Source: Kangiella koreensis DSM 16069
GTDB taxonomy: Bacteria; Pseudomonadota; Gammaproteobacteria; Enterobacterales; Kangiellaceae
Direction of reading: 5' to 3'
Length of the DNA: 64,000 bases
Assembly: GCF_000024085.1 (NCBI RefSeq)
Contig: NC_013166.1
Coordinates: forward strand, 62,001-126,000
The first letter of the stretch is position 1, and every line of letters starts with the position of its first letter. Shown here piece after piece: positions 33,660 to 45,035 of the stretch. The translations under genes were made by a program, and so were the position numbers. The notes under the pieces were generated by a model. It made no database searches, was not told the origin of the DNA, and worked only from the letters and a program-made list of their open reading frames with translations.

Positions 33660-34310
33660 GTGAGTATGATAATGACCGCTCGAAGTTTACATTTTCTATT
33701 AACATTAGCTCTGGTGGCATCGGTCTTGATTGCAGCGCTGGCCATTGTTTTTGCTATTGCCTTACCCCTTCTGAACGAGCCCCTTTTAACAACATGGTCG
33801 GTGTCTATTGATTCGGATCAGCCTCTGGCTCTTGCTAACGCGATGCCAAACACCGCTTGGACGATTGAGCAAAATCAAGGAACTTTATCGGTGGATACCA
33901 CCGCTATAGGATTAGGCCTGAGCCGAGCACTTTACATACTGGTGTTGTGGGGAATCATTGTTGCCATCATTTGGTACTTGCGGCGTGTAGTTGATGATGT
34001 TCGACACGAAAGACCGTTCAATGTCAGGAGCAGCCAATACCTGAAACGAGCGGGTTATTTATTGGTTGCGTTACCATTGTGGTTATTCATTGAAGAGTTT
34101 GTTCGCTTTTATATTTTTGTTCCTAACGCTATGGATATTTCGGAATATAAATTTACCCATATTCAGCTGCTAACAGAGAGCAAAGCGGAAGTAGCCATTT
34201 ATCCAGATTTCAATATTGGGATTTTAATCGCTGGCTTATTTGTTTTAGTGATAGCAAAGGCTTTTGAGATCGGTATGGAACTACAACGCGATAGTGATGA
34301 GATTATCTGA
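33660..34310 (+). CDS. DUF2975 membrane protein
   Basis: A 216-residue membrane protein with about four helices (12-35, 85-107, 128-146 and 180-200). The motif DVRHERPFNVRSSQYLKRAGYLL between helices two and three is typical of DUF2975. GTG at 33660 and ATG at 33666 are both possible. Its stop overlaps the start of a small XRE regulator (TGATG), the usual partner of DUF2975. The pair is thought to form a membrane-linked regulatory unit, but its function is unknown. Confidence 0.75.
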   Translation: MSMIMTARSLHFLLTLALVASVLIAALAIVFAIALPLLNEPLLTTWSVSIDSDQPLALANAMPNTAWTIEQNQGTLSVDTTAIGLGLSRALYILVLWGIIVAIIWYLRRVVDDVRHERPFNVRSSQYLKRAGYLLVALPLWLFIEEFVRFYIFVPNAMDISEYKFTHIQLLTESKAEVAIYPDFNIGILIAGLFVLVIAKAFEIGMELQRDSDEII

Positions 34311-34522
34311 TGGCGATTATTGTTAATTTAGATGTGATGATGGCGCGCCGCAAAATGAAGATGAAAGATCTAGCGGATGCGGTTGGGATTTCCACAACAA
34401 ATTTGTCATTGCTTAAAAACAGTCATGTTCGCGGTATTCGATTCGCAACGCTGGAAGAAATATGCCGAGTGCTCGAGTGTCAGCCAGGCGATATATTAGA
34501 ATACAAGGAAGACAAAGAATGA
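34310..34522 (+). CDS. YozG-type XRE transcriptional regulator
   Basis: A 70-residue helix-turn-helix protein of the Cro/C1 type: MARRKMKMKDLADAVGISTTNLSLLKNSHVRGIRFATLEEICRVLECQPGDILEY. It overlaps the DUF2975 gene by one base and the next serine hydrolase gene by 4 bases (ATGA), so all three are probably one operon. YozG-like regulators of this size always carry the CQPGDIL motif near the end. Confidence 0.9.
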   Translation: MAIIVNLDVMMARRKMKMKDLADAVGISTTNLSLLKNSHVRGIRFATLEEICRVLECQPGDILEYKEDKE

Positions 34523-35829
34523 AATACGTAAACACCATTATTATTTGCCTGCTGTTGGTAGGGTGCGGAAATTATAAGACAGAAGAATTAACCGAGATAC
34601 CGCCAGAGGTGAAGAAAAGCATTCAAAGAGCCGTTGACGGAAAACATCGTCCCGGTGTTGTTGTCGGATTAATCAATCCTAATGGAACCTACTTCTACAG
34701 TTATGGCACAGCTGTGGTGGGTCAGAAGAAAGAGCTTTCCGCTGACTCGCAGTTCGCCATAGGGTCGTTGACAAAATTATTTACCGCAGAAGTTTTTCAA
34801 CGTTTAGTCGACAATCAAACACTTTCTTATCAAACCAAGGTTAAAGACATCTGGCCTGATATTGTTGATGGTGGAGACACTGAGCTGTGGCATCTGGCGA
34901 GTCATAAAGCTGCGTTACCGAGAAAGATACCATATGAAGCTATAGCGAATAATGATCCGCAACTATTGCTGGCAACATTAAAACGCAGAGAGTCATTGCC
35001 TGCTGAATATGAGTATTCGAATACTGGAATGGCAATATTGGGTTTGTCTCTCGCACAAGTACAAAAGAATAATCTTGCTGGTTTAATGGAAAAGGTTGTA
35101 TTTAAACCAATGGGTTTAACTCAGACAAGCTATCAGCCCAATCAAGAATATTTAGTGGGCATGCATCAAGTGATGGAGCCTGTAGAGCAGCGCAATACTA
35201 GCTCTGTAGAAATTGCGCGCGGAGCAGGTGGGCTATATTCAACAGCAAAAGACTTAGCAAAATTTGTCAGCGTTCAATTAAATAACACAGAAACTGCGAC
35301 TAAAGCACGCTATGAAAAAATTGGCTGGAAAAAATACAAGAGCGAGGACTTTGTCAGTTATTACCATGGTGGCGATGGCAATGGTAATCAGGCGTTCGTT
35401 GGCTACCGCCCGGATAATAAAGTTGGTGTGGTTTTGTTAAGCAATTCGAGTACCGATGATGACTTACAAACCATCGCGCTGCATTTGCTTGATCCAGCTA
35501 TAGAGCTACCGAAATTTGATCATCAGCCTGCACGAAAATACAGTCATGAAGAGTTGGCATCATTGGTCGGAGTCTACTCCATAAAAGGTGACACAGAAGG
35601 CAATTCATTCACATTTGAAGATAGTAACGGACGATTGATCTACATAGAAAAAACCGCAGAGGGCGAACTAGTACGTCGAACACGGATGTTAGGAATAGGT
35701 AAGGACAAATTTCAGCTAGCAGAAATGCCATTAACAATTCATTTCTTATACACTGAAACAAAAAACTATAATGCAATCATGACATTTCAAGATCAGGAAT
35801 ATTATTTAGTGAAGAAAAGTGATAACTAA
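34519..35829 (+). CDS. beta-lactamase-family serine hydrolase, lipoprotein
   Basis: A 436-residue serine hydrolase of the class C beta-lactamase/PBP4B superfamily. The start at 34519 gives an ATGA overlap with the XRE gene. The signal peptide ends in the lipobox LLVGC. The catalytic S-x-x-K is in IGSLTKLF (about 84-91); the tyrosine motif is YEYSNTGM (about 166-173); an HGG-type third motif is YYHGGDGNG. The C-terminal 80 residues form a separate small domain. It is the first of four such genes in a row on the + strand. Confidence 0.85.
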   Translation: MKYVNTIIICLLLVGCGNYKTEELTEIPPEVKKSIQRAVDGKHRPGVVVGLINPNGTYFYSYGTAVVGQKKELSADSQFAIGSLTKLFTAEVFQRLVDNQTLSYQTKVKDIWPDIVDGGDTELWHLASHKAALPRKIPYEAIANNDPQLLLATLKRRESLPAEYEYSNTGMAILGLSLAQVQKNNLAGLMEKVVFKPMGLTQTSYQPNQEYLVGMHQVMEPVEQRNTSSVEIARGAGGLYSTAKDLAKFVSVQLNNTETATKARYEKIGWKKYKSEDFVSYYHGGDGNGNQAFVGYRPDNKVGVVLLSNSSTDDDLQTIALHLLDPAIELPKFDHQPARKYSHEELASLVGVYSIKGDTEGNSFTFEDSNGRLIYIEKTAEGELVRRTRMLGIGKDKFQLAEMPLTIHFLYTETKNYNAIMTFQDQEYYLVKKSDN

Positions 35830-35910
35830 ACCTTTTGACTCAATTAAGCATCATAAAAGTTAATGCTAAAAAATTATCTGCTTCAAGGGCAAGAAAAGGA
35901 ATGATAATTT

Positions 35911-36987
35911 ATGCGACCTATACTAAAAATCTTCGGAGTTGCTCTTATTGCAGTGATTGCCGTAGCACTGGTGATTGGACTTAACCCTTTTATTGACAGA
36001 GATGCAGTAGCGACAAATCCTATATCACTCGACGAAGCTCCTATAGCGGAAGCCGAAGCCGAAAAAATCAGAAGCTTTATTGAAACTGAAGCAGATGGTA
36101 TTGATGCATTCATTGCTTTGCGTGGTGAAAAGATTCTGATGCAAAACGGTGAGGTTGGAACGCCAATGAATCTGGCTTCGGCGCGTAAAAGTGTGGTTAG
36201 CCTACTATTTGGCATTGCAGCGGACCGTGATTTGATCGATATACAAAAGACGCTTGCTGAACTAGGGATAGATGAAAGCGGTAAGTCGCTGACGGCAACC
36301 GAAAAGAAGGCTACCGTAGAGCAGCTGTTAAAAGCACGTTCAGGTGTCTACCTGCAGTCGGGTGCAGAGACCGTTGAGATAAAGGATGGTCGTCCACGTC
36401 GGGGGCAATATGCACCAGGCGAATATTACTTTTACAACAACTGGGACTTTAATGTTCTGGGAGCAATTTTTGAACAAGAGACTGGTCTGTCAATTGGAGA
36501 AGCTTTAGAACAATGGCTAGCGGTGCCATTAGGCATGCAGGACTTTAATACAGAACATGTGTTTTACGACAAGCAGGGATCAGACTCTGACTATAGGACT
36601 TATCGAATCCACATGAGTGCACGTGATTTGGCAAGATTAGGAGCACTAGTCGCGCAAGATGGTATCTGGAATGGGAAGCAAGTAGTTTCAAAAGAATGGA
36701 TTGAGAAAAGCACCTATCCTTATTCAGCAACCAACAATTACTTTTACGATGGATTTGGCTATTCATGGTGGCTGAACTCAGAAATAAATGCAGTCGCCGC
36801 CGATGGCTGGGGTGGGCAATATATGCTGATTAATCGTGAACAAGGTTTAACGGTAGTGACACGCCGTGATACCGGCAATTCGATGCTCGGATTTTTGATA
36901 TTTATTGGATTTAAGAAACAAGGTCATCCAGCAGATATACAGAAAATCTATAAACAGATGCTGGAAATAATAGAAAACAAAATATGA
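35911..36987 (+). CDS. beta-lactamase-family serine hydrolase, membrane-anchored
   Basis: A 358-residue relative of the preceding hydrolase. It has an N-terminal membrane anchor (about residues 5-25) and no lipobox. The S-x-x-K motif is in SARKSVVSLLF (Ser about 91), the YxN motif in YYFYNNWDFNVLG (about 170-182), and a glycine-rich C-terminal motif in WGGQYMLINR. It belongs to the branch resembling 6-aminohexanoate-dimer hydrolases or esterases rather than true lactamases. Substrate unknown. Confidence 0.8.
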   Translation: MRPILKIFGVALIAVIAVALVIGLNPFIDRDAVATNPISLDEAPIAEAEAEKIRSFIETEADGIDAFIALRGEKILMQNGEVGTPMNLASARKSVVSLLFGIAADRDLIDIQKTLAELGIDESGKSLTATEKKATVEQLLKARSGVYLQSGAETVEIKDGRPRRGQYAPGEYYFYNNWDFNVLGAIFEQETGLSIGEALEQWLAVPLGMQDFNTEHVFYDKQGSDSDYRTYRIHMSARDLARLGALVAQDGIWNGKQVVSKEWIEKSTYPYSATNNYFYDGFGYSWWLNSEINAVAADGWGGQYMLINREQGLTVVTRRDTGNSMLGFLIFIGFKKQGHPADIQKIYKQMLEIIENKI

Positions 36988-37010
36988 TGCAAGAATAGTT
37001 GGAGTTAACA

Positions 37011-38489
37011 ATGAAAAGAGTAGAGCAGCTGGTTGCGATTCTAACATGCTCAATAATCGTGATAACGGCTAGTGGCAAAGAAGTTGGTAATGACCAAGAT
37101 TTGAGCATCAGTGCGATTGACAGAATAGAGAAAAACTTACTACCCAATCATTATCTAGATGGGCATGTAACGCCAAAGTCCATACCCCAGGTTATGCTAG
37201 AAGAAAAAATACCGGGCGTGAGCATCGTATTCATCGATGATGGAAAGATTGCATGGTGCAAGGCTTATGGGTATGCGGATTTAGAAAAGGCAAAATTAGT
37301 AACATCTGAAACCGTATTTACTGGAGCCTCGTTAAGTAAACCGATAGCTGCCGTAACCGCATTGCGGCTGGTTGATAAAGGTCTGGTTTCACTGGATGAG
37401 GATATAAATCATAAGTTAGAAGGTTGGACAATACATGAAAGTGATTACACAAAAGACAAAAAAGTAACATTGAGACACTTGATTGGTCATACAGCTGGTG
37501 TAAAAAACTTCGTATATGGCTCATATGATGAAGGACAAGCAATTCCAACGACAGTACAGATATTAGAAGGAACATCACCATCTATTAATCCTTCTGCTGA
37601 AATGATGGCTGTACCTGGTGAGCAATATAAGTATTCAAACCCAGGCTACACCATCATTGAGCTATTAATAGAGGATATTACCGGCAAGGGTTTCGAGGAG
37701 GTCGTTGAAGAAGGCGTTTTATCACGCGCAAACATGAAAGATAGTTCTTTTGTGCAACCAGCTCCGCAATACTTGATGAAGCGAAAAGCAACAGGCTACT
37801 CAAACGAACTAAAAGCATACCCCTATAGGCTTTTTCCATTCCAGGCAGCGGGAGGGATTTGGACGACTCCACAAGACCTAGCAAAATTCATGATTGCGCT
37901 TATGGATGACTATCACGAAAAAAATAATACACTAGTGTCGAAAAAAATAGCAGACCAGATATTTGCAAAGGACAAAGCTAGACTTGGTTTTACAAAAAAG
38001 TATAACGAAGAAAGCGGTGACTTGGTCTTTGACCATTGGGGTAGCAATGAGGGATTTACTTCTTATATGGTCGGCTCTTTAGGTGATAAACAAGGACTGG
38101 TTATCATGACCAATAGTGATAATGGCTTTGGACTGATGGCTGCAATATCAAGAGCGGTAGCCCAGGAATATGATTGGGATTTACATAAGCCAAGAGTTTA
38201 TAAAGCTACATCGATAGAAGAAAATAAATTAGAAGCCTTTGCTGGCAAATTCGGAGATGGCAAAGACGATGGTGAGGTTAACCAATTCACCATAATAGAT
38301 GATGTATTGAACTTATCATTAAAAGAGTCAAAGGCGGCACAAGAATTGGTACCGATTGGCGATAATATATTCATAGCGCCATCACAATATGTCACGTACG
38401 AATTTTTGAAAGGAAAAGACGGTTCTATAAAGTGGGTGCGTGTAACGCATGAAAGTGGCTGGAATTATGACCTTATTAAATATCAATAA
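37011..38489 (+). CDS. beta-lactamase-family serine hydrolase, exported
   Basis: A 492-residue enzyme. The start at 37011 has GGAG 7 bases upstream. A signal peptide covers about residues 1-24. Motifs: S-x-x-K in GASLSKPIAA (about 105-114), Y-x-N in YKYSNPGY, and HWGSNEGF for the third motif. The C-terminal ~110 residues form an extra domain (FAGKFGDGKDDGE) such as is seen in larger members. The next gene starts 23 bases before its stop. Confidence 0.85.
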   Translation: MKRVEQLVAILTCSIIVITASGKEVGNDQDLSISAIDRIEKNLLPNHYLDGHVTPKSIPQVMLEEKIPGVSIVFIDDGKIAWCKAYGYADLEKAKLVTSETVFTGASLSKPIAAVTALRLVDKGLVSLDEDINHKLEGWTIHESDYTKDKKVTLRHLIGHTAGVKNFVYGSYDEGQAIPTTVQILEGTSPSINPSAEMMAVPGEQYKYSNPGYTIIELLIEDITGKGFEEVVEEGVLSRANMKDSSFVQPAPQYLMKRKATGYSNELKAYPYRLFPFQAAGGIWTTPQDLAKFMIALMDDYHEKNNTLVSKKIADQIFAKDKARLGFTKKYNEESGDLVFDHWGSNEGFTSYMVGSLGDKQGLVIMTNSDNGFGLMAAISRAVAQEYDWDLHKPRVYKATSIEENKLEAFAGKFGDGKDDGEVNQFTIIDDVLNLSLKESKAAQELVPIGDNIFIAPSQYVTYEFLKGKDGSIKWVRVTHESGWNYDLIKYQ

Positions 38490-39573
38490 AGCAGTTATAG
38501 TACTTAGCCAGTGGATGGCTTTGCTTTGTAGCATAATAATACTGACAGCTTGTCAAACCGTACCACATAGCATTGAAAAGGTAACTGGAGAGCCAGTTGA
38601 AATAAAAGAACTAGAAAATTTTGTAAGCCATCGAATGGAAGAACTGAATGTGCCCGGGTTGTCATTGGCAGTCATAAATGATGGAGAGATTGTGTATCAA
38701 GGTGCATTCGGAGTAAAGAATCGTTCTACAGGTGAAAAGCTAACTAACCAAACAGTGTTTGAGGCGGCTTCTTTATCCAAACCGCTATTTGCCTATTTTG
38801 TAATGTTGCAAGTTAAAAAGGGACTGATTGGACTTGATGAACCTTTATATCAGTATCATCCCAATAAAAATCTATTAGTAGATAAGCGGCACCAACTAAT
38901 TACGGCACGCATGTTATTAACCCATACTTCTGGGTTACCAAACTGGAGAAAACATTCTGGCGCTGAATTGGAGTTATCGTTCATGCCAGGTACTCAGTTC
39001 CAATACTCGGGAGAAGGCTATGAGTATCTAAGGCGAGTGTTACAAGAGTTGCTGGCAACCGATGATGATGGTCTTCAAATGTTATTAGAAGAAGAGGCAG
39101 TAGAAGCTATCGGCTCAGACTTTATGAAGTACAACTGGGATGAAAGAATTCCATCACGAAAAGCATTTGGACATCGCAATGATGTGCCGACTGACAACCA
39201 TAAACATGATCATAATTTTGGAGCATCCTATAGTTTAAATACGACTGCAGAAGATTACGCGAAGTTTTTAGTGGCCCTAATGCGACCAGTGCCAGCGAAA
39301 AAGGAAATGGTAGAAACCTTTCTAAAAATCCAAGATCAGATGCCAAATGAAGAAGGCGAAATGCACCGAAGCCTTGGCTTTCCAGTTAAGCAAACAGAGC
39401 ATGGCATAAGATACTACCATTCAGGTAATAACGGAGACTTCAGGGCCTATTGCCATTTTTATAAAAAGAGAGGGTTTGGAGTAGTCCTTTACAGTAATTC
39501 CGATAAATTATTCTCTTCTAATCTTGCCGAAGAAATAGTCGAGTACCTGGGAGATACCTGGTTTTATATGTAA
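38467..39573 (+). CDS. beta-lactamase-family serine hydrolase, lipoprotein
   Basis: A 368-residue enzyme with a signal peptide ending in the lipobox LTAC. S-x-x-K lies in AASLSKPLFA (about 102-111), the tyrosine motif is FQYSGEGY (YSG in place of YSN), and YHSGNNGDF supplies the third motif. The start at 38467 is nearer the hydrophobic core than an upstream ATG at 38449; both overlap the previous gene. It closes the set of four related hydrolases before the katG promoter gap. Confidence 0.8.
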   Translation: MTLLNINKAVIVLSQWMALLCSIIILTACQTVPHSIEKVTGEPVEIKELENFVSHRMEELNVPGLSLAVINDGEIVYQGAFGVKNRSTGEKLTNQTVFEAASLSKPLFAYFVMLQVKKGLIGLDEPLYQYHPNKNLLVDKRHQLITARMLLTHTSGLPNWRKHSGAELELSFMPGTQFQYSGEGYEYLRRVLQELLATDDDGLQMLLEEEAVEAIGSDFMKYNWDERIPSRKAFGHRNDVPTDNHKHDHNFGASYSLNTTAEDYAKFLVALMRPVPAKKEMVETFLKIQDQMPNEEGEMHRSLGFPVKQTEHGIRYYHSGNNGDFRAYCHFYKKRGFGVVLYSNSDKLFSSNLAEEIVEYLGDTWFYM

Positions 39574-39716
39574 AGGCCATACAAAATGTCGACTAGGTTC
39601 ATAGAATATTTTTATTACAGTGTTCTTAGGTGAGAAATAACAAACATTTATGATATAACAATCTCATAGCTTTAAAGCTACTGAGCCACAAAAGCCTTAG
39701 CTTATATAGTCAGTAG

Positions 39717-41897
<2,181 letters not shown>

Positions 41898-41910
41898 TAA
41901 TACTCAAAAT

Positions 41911-41934
41911 GCCGCATCAGTCCTCTGATGCGGC
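41911..41934 (+). terminator. hairpin terminator after katG
   Basis: GCCGCATCAG TCCT CTGATGCGGC is a perfect 10-bp stem, 14 bases after the stop. The T-tract is weak. Confidence 0.75.
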
Positions 41935-42039
41935 AACTCTTACGAAATCCTTTTAATAAATCAGTATTAGCTAACAGAGTATTAGCCAGCCCGACTTATA
42001 ATACAGGTACCGACTAAATATAAATATAAGGAGAGTGCC

Positions 42040-42867
42040 GTGAATAAAAAAATTGCACTGATAACCATTCACGGAATGGGGGATACTGAACGAGATTATT
42101 ACACAGGGTTCTATGACCAAATTAAAAAAACTTTAGGTGAAGATCTGTGGGAGAAGGTCATATTCAAACCACTTTATTATCAGGATATCCTACAGGCGCA
42201 GCAAGAAACCATTCTTGGACGTATGCGAGATCAGGTTGACTGGATGAGGATGCGGCGGTTTTTGCTCTATGGGTTTTCTGATGCAGCGAGCCTTGAATAC
42301 AAGAAACGGGTGAAGAACAGCCCCTACTATTTAACCCAGAAAATGATTCTGGAAAGCATGGATGAAATCTTCGATGAGGTCGGCAATAAACAAATTCCGG
42401 TAATTGTAGTTGCACAATCCCTCGGTTGTCAGGTGCTATCAAGCTATATCTGGGACGCGCAGCGAATAGCTGCTTCGGTCGGCATCTGGAGCATGGCAAG
42501 GAATGACGATGTAAAAGAGGGATCGCCACGAGATCAGTTTAGGCGAATGAAAAGTCTTCAATCCTTCTACACCTTAGGTGCCAATATTCCAATCTTCGTT
42601 GCTGGACATAAAAAAATAGACGCAATAAAGCCAACCAATCCTGATTTCAATTGGATAAACTTTTACGACAAAGATGATGTGCTTGGTTGGCCATTGCAAC
42701 CATTAAGCCCCTCCTATGAGCAGCTTGTCGAAGATATTCAAATTAATGTGGGTAGAGGATTTTTCAGTAAACTATTTAAATCATGGAATCCTTTAAGTCA
42801 TGGCCAATATTGGGAAGATAAAAAGGTTATTCGTGATATAGCAAATAAGGTTACAGAAATAATATAA
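42040..42867 (+). CDS. alpha/beta-hydrolase-like protein
   Basis: A 275-residue protein that begins KKIALITIHGMGDTERDY, the oxyanion-type HG motif of alpha/beta hydrolases. The nucleophile elbow is in VVAQSLGCQVLSSY (Ser about 126). Acidic and histidine partners are likely around FYDKDDVLGWPLQPL (about 208-222) and the C-terminal SHGQYW. No signal peptide. The AAGGAGAG ribosome binding site is strong. It could be a lipase or serine esterase of the PGAP1-like group; substrate unknown. The next small gene follows 25 bp later. Confidence 0.6.
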   Translation: MNKKIALITIHGMGDTERDYYTGFYDQIKKTLGEDLWEKVIFKPLYYQDILQAQQETILGRMRDQVDWMRMRRFLLYGFSDAASLEYKKRVKNSPYYLTQKMILESMDEIFDEVGNKQIPVIVVAQSLGCQVLSSYIWDAQRIAASVGIWSMARNDDVKEGSPRDQFRRMKSLQSFYTLGANIPIFVAGHKKIDAIKPTNPDFNWINFYDKDDVLGWPLQPLSPSYEQLVEDIQINVGRGFFSKLFKSWNPLSHGQYWEDKKVIRDIANKVTEII

Positions 42868-42892
42868 AACTAAACAATTGGAAGAGAAAACA

Positions 42893-43111
42893 ATGAGACA
42901 AGAACTAAGAAATAGAATAATCGAAATCTGCGAAAAAAAAATATTAGCTAAGGGTGAGTCGGTAGGTGTTTCATTTTATGCATTCTTTGCCAACAAGAAT
43001 GATAATCCAGAATTACTTATGGAGGCTGCAACTTGGTGGATAAAAATGCATAAGCTCGATCACTTTGAAAAAGCAGTAAAAGTAAAGGAAATGGTTGAGA
43101 CAGGACTATAG
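42893..43111 (+). CDS. hypothetical protein, 72 residues
   Basis: A small charged helical protein (MRQELRNRIIEICEKKILAKG). The start at 42893 is preferred because GGAAGAG lies 7 bases upstream, and the longer frame begins with a TTG. It has no membrane segment and no family I recognise. It probably forms an operon with the hydrolase gene just upstream. Confidence 0.55.
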   Translation: MRQELRNRIIEICEKKILAKGESVGVSFYAFFANKNDNPELLMEAATWWIKMHKLDHFEKAVKVKEMVETGL

Positions 43112-43216
43112 AATATAAAAGTGAATCTAAATAAGACAATTAATAGCATACAATATGCTGTACAAAGAAAGTCTGTGCTATATTTAATTTATAAAAAATA
43201 ATGTTGGGGACAAATC

Positions 43217-43762
43217 ATGCCATTAAAAGATAACCAAAATCAGTATGGGACAGTCAGCCGAGTATTACACTGGGGAATAGCGATATTATTGTTATGGCAA
43301 TTTCTTAGCGCAGCATCGCATTTCTTTTTTGATGATACAGCCATTGAAGCTTTCTTTTGGCCAACGCATAAACCAATGGGCTTTTTGCTGTTTGTATTAA
43401 TCTTTATTCGAGTTATTTGGGCGTTAATCAATGTAAAAAATCGTCCACCATCTATCAACTGGTTTGCAAGACTCGGCCATATCACGCTTTACCTATTAAT
43501 GTTAGCCATACCAGCGTTAGGCTTGTTGCGTCAATATGGGTCGGGAAGGTCATTTGAACCATTTGGTATCCCATTGTTCAGTGGATTTGAAAGCGGAAAA
43601 ATTGAATGGACGTTAGATCTGGGTGGATTATTACATGGCGAGCTTGGATGGTTACTGTTCGTGCTCACCATCGGCCATATCATTATGAGCTTCTGGCACA
43701 AAAAATCAAAAACAACTGAAAACGTCATGCCACGTATGTGGGGAAGACAAAGTAAAGAATAA
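43217..43762 (+). CDS. cytochrome b561
   Basis: A 181-residue four-helix membrane cytochrome. Heme-ligand histidines lie in RVLHWGIAILLLW (about 16), FFWPTHKPMGFLLF (about 51), and HGELGWLLFVLTIGHIIMSFWHKK (about 138-160). This pattern matches the bacterial cytochrome b561/YodB family, which shuttles electrons between quinones and superoxide or other acceptors. The next small membrane genes follow closely. Confidence 0.9.
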   Translation: MPLKDNQNQYGTVSRVLHWGIAILLLWQFLSAASHFFFDDTAIEAFFWPTHKPMGFLLFVLIFIRVIWALINVKNRPPSINWFARLGHITLYLLMLAIPALGLLRQYGSGRSFEPFGIPLFSGFESGKIEWTLDLGGLLHGELGWLLFVLTIGHIIMSFWHKKSKTTENVMPRMWGRQSKE

Positions 43763-43777
43763 AGCTGGAAGAAATTA

Positions 43778-44059
43778 ATGGAAAAGTTCGATAGTTTACT
43801 AATTTCAGTATTGGTGATATTGCCATTGGTATTACTGGTCATTCTAATGGCACAGAAAAGACGAGGTGTCACTGTTATTGTAAGCTGTGTATTAATAGGT
43901 TTAGTCGTTGCCACAATATTAGAAATATCGTTCCAGCAGCACCCGCATATACCAGTGCCGATTTGGGCTATGCTACAAGTGGTAATAGCCTTTGTAATTC
44001 CAGTGTTAGCAATTGCAATAAGGTTTATGATAAAAAATACAGGAATAATAGGGAGATAG
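43778..44059 (+). CDS. small three-helix membrane protein
   Basis: A 93-residue membrane protein with helices at about 6-24, 31-50 and 60-86. No family recognised. It lies 15 bases after the cytochrome gene, and its stop codon is 1 base before the next small membrane gene, so all three may be one transcript. Confidence 0.55.
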   Translation: MEKFDSLLISVLVILPLVLLVILMAQKRRGVTVIVSCVLIGLVVATILEISFQQHPHIPVPIWAMLQVVIAFVIPVLAIAIRFMIKNTGIIGR

Positions 44060-44060
44060 A

Positions 44061-44261
44061 ATGAGTAAAAATATTCGAAATATTACAGCGTTTATAATTT
44101 CGTACTTTATAACGCGACTAGGATTTTATTTATTAGGCTATAACCCCTTTGAGCACAATACCTTCTGGGTTGGATTATTGATAGACTTTGGTATCTGGGT
44201 GTTAATTTTTGGCTTGATAAGCTGGATCATTCATAAAGTTGGTCCCAGCAAGAAAGGCTAG
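44061..44261 (+). CDS. small two-helix membrane protein
   Basis: A 66-residue membrane protein with two hydrophobic helices (about 8-26 and 34-58). GGGAG lies 6 bases before the ATG, inside the end of the preceding gene. No family recognised. Confidence 0.55.
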   Translation: MSKNIRNITAFIISYFITRLGFYLLGYNPFEHNTFWVGLLIDFGIWVLIFGLISWIIHKVGPSKKG

Positions 44262-44287
44262 AAAGATACAAATTAAAGGAACTCAAA

Positions 44288-45025
44288 ATGGCTAAAGTGA
44301 AAGAAGGGATATCCAAAGTTGATTTTAGCCATTTGTCAGGATTGCCAGAGCCAGTACAGCGTTATTTCAGGCATGTATTGGTGGATGGCCAGCCCTACAT
44401 CAACGAAGTCATCATTAATCAAACCGGTGTCCTTAGAACCAGTACCGAAAAGAATAAATGGTTCTCTTTCAGTGCCCAACACCAGGTCACTCCTCTCAGC
44501 AAAAGTTTTGAATGGAACGCACGAGTAACATTATTCCCTGCTTTATGGATTAGCATACAAGACCGTTACCTTGATCGCGTTGGCTCTGGTCACATAAAGC
44601 TATGGTCAATAATCCCAGTAGCCAATGACGGCGGACACATGGAAATCAACTCAGGTGAATTACATCGCTATTTAGCGGAAGGCGTCTGGTATCCGACAGC
44701 ATTGCTGCCGGAATCAGGAGTAACATGGAAAGCGATTGATGGGGGCAAAGCATTAGCGTCGATAACCATCGACAATATTACAGTCGCACTTGAGTTTACC
44801 TTCAATGAAAGAGGCGAAGTGGTGGCCGTTTATACCGATGGGCGCTATGGACGATTTGGTGAAGGCTATCAACAGAAACCATGGGAAGGACACTTCAAAG
44901 ACTATCATGAAGTTAACGGCATGAAAGTCCCGAGATATGGTGAAGTCGGCTGGTGGGTCGATGGGCAGTATGAATTGGTCTGGAAAGGCGACATAATTAA
45001 AACTGAGATTGTTTTTAAGGATTAA
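44288..45025 (+). CDS. DUF6544/DUF6920-like protein
   Basis: A 245-residue protein. The start LSGLPEPVQRYFRHVL and the segments WFSFSAQHQVTPLSKSFEWNARV and GYQQKPWEGHFKDYHEVNGMKVPRYGEVGW match what I recall for the DUF6544/DUF6920 family, a beta-rich fold of unknown role. AAAGGAACT lies before the ATG. The family name is from memory, so moderately sure. The next gene begins 10 bases after its stop. Confidence 0.65.
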   Translation: MAKVKEGISKVDFSHLSGLPEPVQRYFRHVLVDGQPYINEVIINQTGVLRTSTEKNKWFSFSAQHQVTPLSKSFEWNARVTLFPALWISIQDRYLDRVGSGHIKLWSIIPVANDGGHMEINSGELHRYLAEGVWYPTALLPESGVTWKAIDGGKALASITIDNITVALEFTFNERGEVVAVYTDGRYGRFGEGYQQKPWEGHFKDYHEVNGMKVPRYGEVGWWVDGQYELVWKGDIIKTEIVFKD

Positions 45026-45035
45026 GATAAGAGCA

